Below, in pieces: positions 6,405 to 11,260 of a stretch of DNA of 11,260 bases (position 1 is its first letter; each line of letters begins with the position of its first letter). The notes beneath the pieces are model-generated. The model was not told where the DNA came from. It saw nothing but the letters and a program-made list of their open reading frames with translations, and searched no databases. Source of the DNA: CAYHKY01 sp964357355 (GTDB taxonomy: Bacteria; Patescibacteriota; Microgenomatia; UBA10105); NCBI GenBank assembly GCA_964357355.1, contig CAYHKY010000055.1, forward strand, positions 1 to 11,260. The letters run 5' to 3'. The translations under genes were made by a program, and so were the position numbers.

Positions 6405-7532
6405 TCAAAATTTTTTAAGTGCGGACTGTATGGTGTTTACAAATGCAGTTTGTAACTGAGTAAAATTGCGTTCCTGGTCATACTCACTTATTACACGAAG
6501 GCGCGCACGATTACCCAGTGAAACTGTGGTACTTCGATTGGTCAGTAGGGAGTTGAGTTGACTAGGTAATTCTTTTTCAATCAGTGTCACCGGGATGATG
6601 ATGCCTGTATCCCCAAGTATTTCGACACATCCACCGGAGTCGGTCGTGATACAGGCAAGTCCGGTTGCCATAGCTTCAAGTAGGGCCAGTGACATGCCTT
6701 CATAACTTGAAGGCAAAACAAATATACTGCAAGATCGGATAATATCCAACTTCTGAGATTCTTGAGTAACCTTACCGGTAAACAAGATCCGCGGATTGCG
6801 GTATTTGATGCGTAAATTCTTTTCCAGATCGCCTTGGCCGATAATTACCAATTTAGTGCTACGTGGAGGATTGAGAGCCAAGAATGATTTAATAAGCACC
6901 TCAGGATTTTTTTGAAACGTCAGTCTTCCTAAAAAGAGGATGCCGTCAGTCATCCGGTGTCTTTTGGCAAAATGCGAAGGTCCGGGTGTGTAAAAGTTGG
7001 CATCGACTCCATTGGGTAACACGAGTATTTTTTCCGTAACAACGCCTTTTCTAACCCAAAAATCCTTCAGTTTTTGCGAAAAAACATGGAGCATATCGAG
7101 TTCTTTACAAACGGAGAGATATGTCATAAATATTGATTTCATCAGCACCTGATATGCGCTTGAATGATTGAAATCCATATGCATGACGCCGGTAAGCGGA
7201 ATTGACAGTTCTCGGCATAGACCGGGGAGGAAAAAATCAAGCGGTGAAATACCCAAACTGGTATAGATAATATCGGGTTGAAATCTTTCCAGGTGAGTTC
7301 TAATAAGGGGTAAGGCTTTTTCTGATGGAATAAATATATAGGTGCGTGCCTCTGCCAGATAATAAGGGATTTGGTGGATGTAAGTTTCTTTAGGTTTGAT
7401 TTTGGAAAAACGCAATATTTCAACCTGGTGGCCGTGAGTTGTTAAAAAATCATAGAGGCGTTTATTATAAATTCCAATGCCGCCGATGTTGGATTGTTCC
7501 TCTCTATCACTGTCAATAAGCGTGACTTTCAT
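6405..7532 (-). CDS. Family 4 (GT-B) glycosyltransferase
   Basis: A 375-residue GT-B enzyme of GT4/GT1 superfamily type. The N-terminal Rossmann domain opens MKVTLIDSDREEQSNIGGIGIYNKRLYDFL, with the Gly-rich acceptor-side loop. The linker carries VLPNGVD, and the C-terminal domain begins with ILFLGRLTFQKNPEVLI. The nucleotide-sugar signature E-x7-E is E278-GMSLALL-E286, preceded by FVLPSSYEG and followed by AMATG and TTDSGGCVEIL. GT4 enzymes transfer a sugar from an activated donor with retention; the donor is not readable here. The frame stays open 15 codons further, to 7577, but that part overlaps the promoter and reads MPYVSSHILYDLFIF, unlike any GT4 start, so the ATG at 7532 is chosen. 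It probably cooperates with the two GT2 genes next to it in surface glycan synthesis. Confidence 0.9.
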   Translation of the reverse strand: MKVTLIDSDREEQSNIGGIGIYNKRLYDFLTTHGHQVEILRFSKIKPKETYIHQIPYYLAEARTYIFIPSEKALPLIRTHLERFQPDIIYTSLGISPLDFFLPGLCRELSIPLTGVMHMDFNHSSAYQVLMKSIFMTYLSVCKELDMLHVFSQKLKDFWVRKGVVTEKILVLPNGVDANFYTPGPSHFAKRHRMTDGILFLGRLTFQKNPEVLIKSFLALNPPRSTKLVIIGQGDLEKNLRIKYRNPRILFTGKVTQESQKLDIIRSCSIFVLPSSYEGMSLALLEAMATGLACITTDSGGCVEILGDTGIIIPVTLIEKELPSQLNSLLTNRSTTVSLGNRARLRVISEYDQERNFTQLQTAFVNTIQSALKKF

Positions 7533-7570
7533 AAATATAAACAAATCGTATAATATATGTGACGAAACAT
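7533..7570. promoter_or_regulatory. Bidirectional promoter between the GT4 and EndoQ genes
   Basis: The start codons are 38 bp apart. TATAAT (7549-7554) serves the + strand gene. On the - strand the same bases give TATTAT (7555-7550) or TATATT (7557-7552), each one mismatch from consensus. Predicted leaders are about 10 nt in each direction. No clear -35 and no Shine-Dalgarno are seen. Confidence 0.5.
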
Positions 7571-8962
7571 ATGGCACAAATTATAGCTGACTTGCAGCTG
7601 CATTCCAAATATTCACGAGCGGTGTCTCCGGAAATGGTTATCCCCAGGATGTTTGAGTGGAATCTTAAAAAAGGGATCGGACTCTTGGCAACCGGTGATT
7701 GGACGCATCCCTTATGGGTGCGGGAGCTTAAAATAAATTTAGAGGAACAGGGAAACGGGTTGTTGAAACTGAAGAAAGAGGTGCGAGAAAAGCTGGTGGA
7801 TAACGAACTAGCGCGGAAAATGATACACAATGACCCGTTATTTTTACTTTCAGGAGAGGTTTCGTGTATTTATTCACACAACGGAAAGTTAAGACGTAAT
7901 CACTTGATGTTGTGGGCGCAGTCTTTTGCAACAGTTGACAAAATAAATGCCGAACTTACACGCCGCGGATGTAATATTTCGTCAGATGGCCGGCCAATTC
8001 TAGGACTTTCCAGTCAGGAAATATGTGAATTAGTTTGGAGTTTGGATCCGGAGGTTTTAGTGGTGCCAGCTCATGTGTGGACGCCATGGTTTTCATTGTT
8101 TGGCAGCATGTCCGGTTATGACAGTCTTGAAGAGTGTTTCGGTCAGTTTACGGATCGTATTTATGCGGTTGAGACCGGACTTTCTTCAGATCCGGCCATG
8201 AATTGGCGCATCAAGGAATTGGACACGAGAAGTATTGTTAGTAGTTCTGATGCCCACTCAGGTCCCAAACTCATGCGGGAGGCGACGATTTATGATATTC
8301 CTGCCAGTTACCAGCTAAGTTTCGGCGCAATATCCCAGGCACTCAAAAATTATCGGAAAGATACTAGTCTTCCGCATATTTCAGCTACGATCGAATTTTA
8401 TCCGGAGGAGGGAAAGTATCATTTTTCAGGACACCGGGCGTGTAGCATCCGTTGGTCGCCGCAAGATGTCAAAGAAAAAGGGACAATCTGTCCGGTGTGC
8501 GGTAAGCCGATCACGATTGGAGTATTAAACAGAGTCGAAAAACTGGCAGAGAGAACAGAGGAAGAACTGAAATTGATCAAAAAACAAGTAGGAAATACCC
8601 ACGTCTCTGCTACATACTCAGAAAGTTTTCCCAATCGTCCACCATACATTATGATGGTGCCTTTGGCTGAAATCATAGCCGAAGTGATGGGCGTGCAGTC
8701 ATTTAGTGTGAAGGTTAGGCTCGAGTATGATAAACTGGTGACGCATTTTGGCGGAGAATTTAATGTTCTGGTCAAAGTTGGTGAAGAGGAGATTGCAGGT
8801 GTATCTGGCAGCAGCCTTTCTGACGCAATTGGAAAAGTTAGAAATGGAAATATTACTATTATACCGGGATACGATGGAGTATTCGGAACTGTTCAAATTG
8901 AAAGTAAAGTTGCTGAAACAGTCATAGATCAGAAAGAAAAAGAGCAGATGAGTTTGTTTTGA
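7571..8962 (+). CDS. Endonuclease Q-like PHP-domain DNA repair nuclease (COG1379)
   Basis: A 463-residue protein matching the family once annotated as UvrD-like and now known as endonuclease Q. Characterised members cut the strand 5' of uracil, hypoxanthine, xanthine or abasic sites. The PHP metal site begins IIADLQLHSKYSRAVS (D7, H11) and continues with VPAHVWTPWFS (H168) and VSSSDAHSG (D227, H229). A zinc-binding part follows: GHRAC (C291) and CPVCGK (C307, C310), then ITIGVLNRVEKLAER. The C-terminal region has the family blocks PPYIMMVPLAEIIAEVMG and IPGYDGVFG. Position 9 is Gln where the PHP DxHxH motif has His. The last five residues are QMSLF, a bacterial beta-clamp-binding motif. The ATG at 7571 is chosen over the upstream GTG at 7559 because the latter lies only 4 nt after the -10. 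Confidence 0.85.
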   Translation: MAQIIADLQLHSKYSRAVSPEMVIPRMFEWNLKKGIGLLATGDWTHPLWVRELKINLEEQGNGLLKLKKEVREKLVDNELARKMIHNDPLFLLSGEVSCIYSHNGKLRRNHLMLWAQSFATVDKINAELTRRGCNISSDGRPILGLSSQEICELVWSLDPEVLVVPAHVWTPWFSLFGSMSGYDSLEECFGQFTDRIYAVETGLSSDPAMNWRIKELDTRSIVSSSDAHSGPKLMREATIYDIPASYQLSFGAISQALKNYRKDTSLPHISATIEFYPEEGKYHFSGHRACSIRWSPQDVKEKGTICPVCGKPITIGVLNRVEKLAERTEEELKLIKKQVGNTHVSATYSESFPNRPPYIMMVPLAEIIAEVMGVQSFSVKVRLEYDKLVTHFGGEFNVLVKVGEEEIAGVSGSSLSDAIGKVRNGNITIIPGYDGVFGTVQIESKVAETVIDQKEKEQMSLF

Positions 8963-9009
8963 GGTATTGCATTGAGAATATTGAAAAGTTAAGCTGTTAT
9001 ATAATTAAA

Positions 9010-9075
9010 GTCCGCCTACACTCAAATTCGCCTCGTGGGCTACGTCCACGCAGTCGAATGGTCGTTTCGGCGGAC
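9010..9075. repeat. Nested inverted-repeat element (palindromic-repeat-like)
   Basis: GTCCGCC (9010-9016) and GGCGGAC (9069-9075) are perfect 7-bp arms. Inside are nested arms ATTCG/CGAAT and CGTGG/CCACG around a 7-nt loop. The GC-rich arms stand out from the AT-rich intergenic surroundings. This is the style of bacterial REP-like or MITE-like elements, though no target duplication is evident. Confidence 0.45.
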
Positions 9076-9127
9076 CTAAGAAACAATAAACTCTCCGTCA
9101 GCGGACGGATCATTAACTGTTTCTAAG

Positions 9128-9142
9128 GGAGGTGACATTTTT
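9128..9142 (+). promoter_or_regulatory. Strong Shine-Dalgarno GGAGGTGA
   Basis: GGAGGTGA (9128-9135) is fully complementary to the conserved 3' end of bacterial 16S rRNA (UCACCUCC). Seven nt separate it from the ATG at 9143. It is the only perfect ribosome binding site in the window and fixes this start. Confidence 0.9.
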
Positions 9143-9484
9143 ATGGCAGAGACACAAAGTACTCAAGGAAATGAAAATATGCTGGGAGCGGTCGCATACC
9201 TTTTGGGGTTCGTGACAGGCATAATCCTACTTTTTGTTGAAAAGAAAAGTAAATCAGTCCGTTTCCATGCGATGCAATCAACGATACTTTTTGGCGGATT
9301 ATTCGTCGTCAATTTGGGACTCGGATTTATCCCGTTACTGGGGTGGTTAGCCGGATTTTTACTTTCTTTATTTGGTTTTGTAATGTGGCTGTTACTCATG
9401 TGGAAAGCATTTAACGGAGAGATGTACAAAGTACCCTATGTGGGTGCATTGGCTGAGAAACAGTTGGCAAAGATGGGAGTGTAA
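9143..9484 (+). CDS. DUF4870/Tic20-like small membrane protein
   Basis: A 113-residue integral membrane protein. The hydrophilic N terminus (1-12) is followed by NMLGAVAYLLGFVTGIILLFVE (first span, about 13-33), then the short basic loop KKSKSVRFHAMQS. A second span lies near 47-65 and a third near 67-90, ending in WKAFNGEMYKVPYVGALAEKQ. The ExKS-xx-VRFHAxQS loop and the KVPyvGxLAE end are hallmarks of DUF4870, a family also annotated as Tic20-like. Its function is unknown in bacteria. It opens an operon with a phosphoribosyltransferase 13 nt downstream. Its strong ribosome binding site and structured leader suggest separate post-transcriptional control and high expression. Confidence 0.88.
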   Translation: MAETQSTQGNENMLGAVAYLLGFVTGIILLFVEKKSKSVRFHAMQSTILFGGLFVVNLGLGFIPLLGWLAGFLLSLFGFVMWLLLMWKAFNGEMYKVPYVGALAEKQLAKMGV

Positions 9485-9497
9485 CAAGCGATATTAG

Positions 9498-10124
9498 ATG
9501 TTTACTTCCCGAAAAGATGCAGGCGGGGTTTTGGCCGGTGAATTGATAAAACAAGGTATAAAAGCTGATTTAGTCCTTGGAATTGTTCGTGGAGGAGTAG
9601 TGGTTGCTAAAGAAGTGGCAGATTTGCTGCATCTGCCGCTAGAGGTATTAGTAGTCAAAAAGTTGGGTGCGCCAAACAATTCCGAGCTGGCAATTGGTGC
9701 ATTGACTTCTGATGGAGTTACATTCATCGACAATAGTTTAGTAAATTCTCTTGGGGTTGAAAAATCCTATCTTTTTAATGAAGTAAAGATTCAACATCAG
9801 GCTTTTACAGTACGGGACAAGAAACTTAGGAAAGGGTATAGTTCCATTTCGGTTATAAATCGACGTGTTTTAGTAGTAGATGACGGAGCGGCAACGGGAG
9901 CAACACTTTTTGCAGCTATTAAATGGCTAAAGAAAAAACATGCCGGAACAATTATTCTTGCTTTACCTGTAGCTGCAAAACATGCAGCAGTTGAATTACA
10001 AAATCTGGTTGACAGGTGTGTTATCTTAGAAGAACCGGAGGATTTTGGAGCAGTCGGGCAGTTTTATCAGGATTTTAGAGAAGTAAGTGATGACGAAGTA
10101 GTTTCATTGTTAAAACCTAAGTAA
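9498..10124 (+). CDS. Predicted phosphoribosyltransferase (COG1926 type)
   Basis: A 208-residue type I phosphoribosyltransferase. The PRPP loop VLVVDDGAATGAT (124-136) carries the expected acidic pair D128-D129. The N-terminal block VLGIVRGGVVVAKEVADLL (27-44) and VVKKLGAPNNSELAIGAL (52-69) match the COG1926 pattern, as does the late ILEEPEDFGAVGQFYQDF. Members are predicted phosphoribosyltransferases whose base substrate is unknown; they are not assignable to a salvage pathway by sequence alone. The length is usual for the family. The start has no Shine-Dalgarno and is 13 nt after the preceding stop, so translation is likely coupled to the upstream gene. The pth gene follows after 16 nt. Confidence 0.87.
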   Translation: MFTSRKDAGGVLAGELIKQGIKADLVLGIVRGGVVVAKEVADLLHLPLEVLVVKKLGAPNNSELAIGALTSDGVTFIDNSLVNSLGVEKSYLFNEVKIQHQAFTVRDKKLRKGYSSISVINRRVLVVDDGAATGATLFAAIKWLKKKHAGTIILALPVAAKHAAVELQNLVDRCVILEEPEDFGAVGQFYQDFREVSDDEVVSLLKPK

Positions 10125-10140
10125 CCTAGGTCACCTAAAT

Positions 10141-10731
10141 ATGCTATTAATTGTCGGTCTGGGAAATCCCGGTCCAAAATACGCTTCAACCAGGCATAAT
10201 ATTGGTTGTATGGTAGTTGATCATGTGCTCAAAGACACTCTCACACTGGGTAAATCATGGGGTGAAGATGCGGATCGAAAAGCACTGGTATGTAAAAAAG
10301 GCGATTTGGTATTTGCAAAACCTCTGACGTTTATGAACGGTTCAGGTTTTGCAGTCAAGAAGCTCTCCGATTTTTACAAAATAAAACCTGAAGATATTTG
10401 GGTGGTACAGGATGATATAGATTTACCGCTAGGTAAAATCAGGTTGCGTGTGGGAGGAGGATCAGCCGGGCATCACGGTATCGAATCGATCATGCGGGAG
10501 TTGGGAAATGATACTTTTGTACGGTTCCGTTTGGGAGTCGGGAGAGGTAAACTTGAGATTCAAAAAGGAGCCAGTCAGAATTTGCACCGCCGTTCGGTTG
10601 AGAAATACGTCGTATCTCCTTTCACAGATCATGAGGCAGGGGCTGTGCGGAAACTCATCAAGCATGCGGCAGAGGCGATGGAATTGGCGCTCCACAAGGG
10701 TCTGGATGTGGCGATGAACCAATATAACTAA
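10141..10731 (+). CDS. pth: Peptidyl-tRNA hydrolase
   Basis: A 196-residue bacterial-type Pth, which releases peptides from prematurely dropped peptidyl-tRNAs so that tRNAs are recycled. The N-terminal signature VGLGNPGPKYASTRHNIG includes N9 and the catalytic H19 (E. coli N10, H20). FAKPLTFMNGSG carries N66 (E. coli N68), and QDDIDLPLG carries D91 (E. coli D93). The tRNA-contact motif that reads GGHNGL in E. coli is AGHHGI here, so the usual Asn114 is replaced by H112. Otherwise the enzyme looks complete and of normal length. A weak AGGT (10128-10131) lies 9 nt before the start. This is a housekeeping gene and anchors the operon as chromosomal. Confidence 0.95.
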   Translation: MLLIVGLGNPGPKYASTRHNIGCMVVDHVLKDTLTLGKSWGEDADRKALVCKKGDLVFAKPLTFMNGSGFAVKKLSDFYKIKPEDIWVVQDDIDLPLGKIRLRVGGGSAGHHGIESIMRELGNDTFVRFRLGVGRGKLEIQKGASQNLHRRSVEKYVVSPFTDHEAGAVRKLIKHAAEAMELALHKGLDVAMNQYN

Positions 10732-10749
10732 GCGTTTAAGTTACTTATT

Positions 10750-11022
10750 TTGAATAATAAACCCCAATCCATCAAAGACATCCTTAAAAAATTTAATCCG
10801 CTGGAAGATAAATATATTTCACGCGAATTTCAAGCATACGGTATCTTTTTGTCTGAGGAATTGCACGATTATCGGCACAAGGCTCTATATATCAGGCTTG
10901 CCAAAACTGTTCCGAGGGCTATTTTGGAAAAAGCATTGAATTTCGTCAAGGATGCCAATGCTCGTTCTATGGCAAAACTTTTTATGTGGAAAGTAGCCGA
11001 GCTCCGCCGGAGTGTTTTATGA
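10750..11022 (+). CDS. Small basic protein of unknown function
   Basis: A 90-residue protein with a probable TTG start at 10750; no ATG occurs until near the C terminus. It lacks a signal peptide or membrane span. It seems helical, with many Lys and Arg residues. The stretch DYRHKALYIRLAKTVPRAILEKALNFVKDANARS (40-73), followed by KLFMWKVAELRR (76-87), resembles a short hypothetical protein I associate with Patescibacteria genomes, but I know no name or function. It begins 18 nt after pth and overlaps the acylphosphatase start by ATGA, so it is co-translated with that gene. The charge pattern would suit a nucleic-acid- or ribosome-associated protein, which is speculation. Confidence 0.7.
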   Translation: MNNKPQSIKDILKKFNPLEDKYISREFQAYGIFLSEELHDYRHKALYIRLAKTVPRAILEKALNFVKDANARSMAKLFMWKVAELRRSVL

Positions 11023-11260
11023 AACGCCTTCATCTCATTATCTCAGGTTTGGTGCAAGGGGTTGGATTTCGGGCTTGGGTTCGCGGCGCAGCCCGCGATT
11101 TAAAATTGGTCGGTTGGGTTATGAATCGGGAAGATGGGGCAGTGGAAATAATTGCTGAAGGTGATGAGCCAGGACTTAAAAAACTCACAACCCATTCCCG
11201 TATGGGTCCGGCAGGTGCGATAGTAAAATCAGTTCAGGATTCATGGCAGGAGTCAACCGG
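11019..11260 (+). CDS. acyP: Acylphosphatase, 3' end cut by window
   Basis: The first 80 residues of an acylphosphatase, a small cytosolic enzyme that hydrolyses acyl phosphates. The signature SGLVQGVGFRAWVR includes the catalytic Arg R18, and GWVMNREDGAVEI includes the catalytic Asn N36, both as in the family. MGPAGAIVKSVQ corresponds to the usual GPxxAxVxxV segment. Most of the ~90-residue family length is present, and the reading frame runs off the window edge. The ATG at 11019 overlaps the previous stop as ATGA. GGAG (11009-11012) lies 6 nt upstream and is a plausible ribosome binding site that can pair with CTCC at 11002-11005. Confidence 0.93.
   Translation, partial: MKRLHLIISGLVQGVGFRAWVRGAARDLKLVGWVMNREDGAVEIIAEGDEPGLKKLTTHSRMGPAGAIVKSVQDSWQEST

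Larger units (their letters stand above)
9000..9142 (+). promoter_or_regulatory. Promoter and structured 5' leader of the DUF4870-pth operon
   Basis: A -10 TATAAT sits at 9000-9005; the nearest -35-like TTGAAA (8981-8986) is too close (13 nt) to be convincing. The predicted start near 9012 gives a leader of about 130 nt. Stems seen: 9010-9016 with 9069-9075 (7 bp), 9026-9030 with 9055-9059, 9034-9038 with 9046-9050, 9094-9099 with 9104-9109 (loop AGCG), and 9075-9085 with 9118-9128 (10 pairs, one A-A mismatch). The last stem reaches the first G of the ribosome binding site. No known riboswitch was recognised. Confidence 0.5.

Noticed and set aside
6361..6417. Terminator for the GT2 gene: stem 6361-6368/6399-6406 followed by AAAATTTTTT.
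   Set aside because: The loop is 30 nt, the stem has a mismatch, it is about 175 nt after the stop and it overlaps the end of the GT4 gene. Too weak to call.
7533..7577. Longer GT4 protein starting at 7577, and GTG start at 7559 for EndoQ.
   Set aside because: Both extensions lie in or immediately at the shared promoter, and the added residues do not resemble the family N termini. Starts at 7532 and 7571 are preferred.
9010..9075. tRNA-like gene, suggested by a 7-bp acceptor-like stem and a TCGAAT segment.
   Set aside because: No T arm can form next to the 3' strand (9052-9068 does not pair), there is no anticodon arm of 5 bp with a 7-nt loop in the right place, and the length is short. It fits a nested inverted repeat better.
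9000..9142. CRISPR or direct-repeat array, because of recurring GCGGAC strings.
   Set aside because: The copies are in inverted or irregular spacing, with no constant repeat-spacer unit and no cas genes nearby.
10122..10140. Regulatory palindrome TAGGTCACCTA before pth.
   Set aside because: Only 5-bp arms around one base, inside a short intra-operon gap; chance is a sufficient explanation.

Overview
This 11.26 kb window looks like a chromosomal segment of a Candidate Phyla Radiation (Patescibacteria) bacterium, most likely near the Microgenomates. That placement is inference from gene content and signal style, not from a marker gene. The points in its favour are short intergenic gaps, genes that begin almost at the transcription start without a Shine-Dalgarno, at least one probable TTG start, and an EndoQ-like PHP nuclease and small basic protein of kinds I associate with this group. 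TGA is used as an ordinary stop throughout, which argues against the recoded Gracilibacteria/Absconditabacteria.

Left part (1-4580, + strand). A mntA-hepT type VII toxin-antitoxin pair (95-914) has its own promoter. It is followed by a secreted protein with a Ca-binding-type Asp/Asn loop (1035-2033) and a P2-type, probably calcium, ATPase (2085-4580). All three transcription units have a -10 hexamer exactly 6 nt before the ATG, so they should be leaderless.

Middle part (4592-8962). Three glycosyltransferases (two GT2-like, one GT4-like) probably build surface glycans. They are arranged around two very compact divergent promoters. In each, the two opposing -10 elements overlap: one drives the two GT2 genes, the other drives the GT4 gene and an endonuclease Q homologue. 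The EndoQ-like protein ends in QMSLF, a textbook bacterial sliding-clamp-binding motif, which suggests clamp-directed repair of deaminated bases.

Right part (9000-11260, + strand). A probable operon runs DUF4870/Tic20-like membrane protein, COG1926-type phosphoribosyltransferase, peptidyl-tRNA hydrolase (pth), a small unknown protein, and acylphosphatase (cut by the window edge). Gaps are 13, 16 and 18 nt, then a 4-nt overlap. Unlike the rest of the window, this operon has a ~130-nt, strongly structured leader and a perfect GGAGGTGA ribosome binding site.

I do not see a whole undescribed multi-gene system. The most unusual signals are the leaderless promoter spacing, the overlapping divergent -10 pairs, the clamp motif on EndoQ, the structured leader with repeat-like arms, and the palindrome inside the promoter of the secreted-protein gene.
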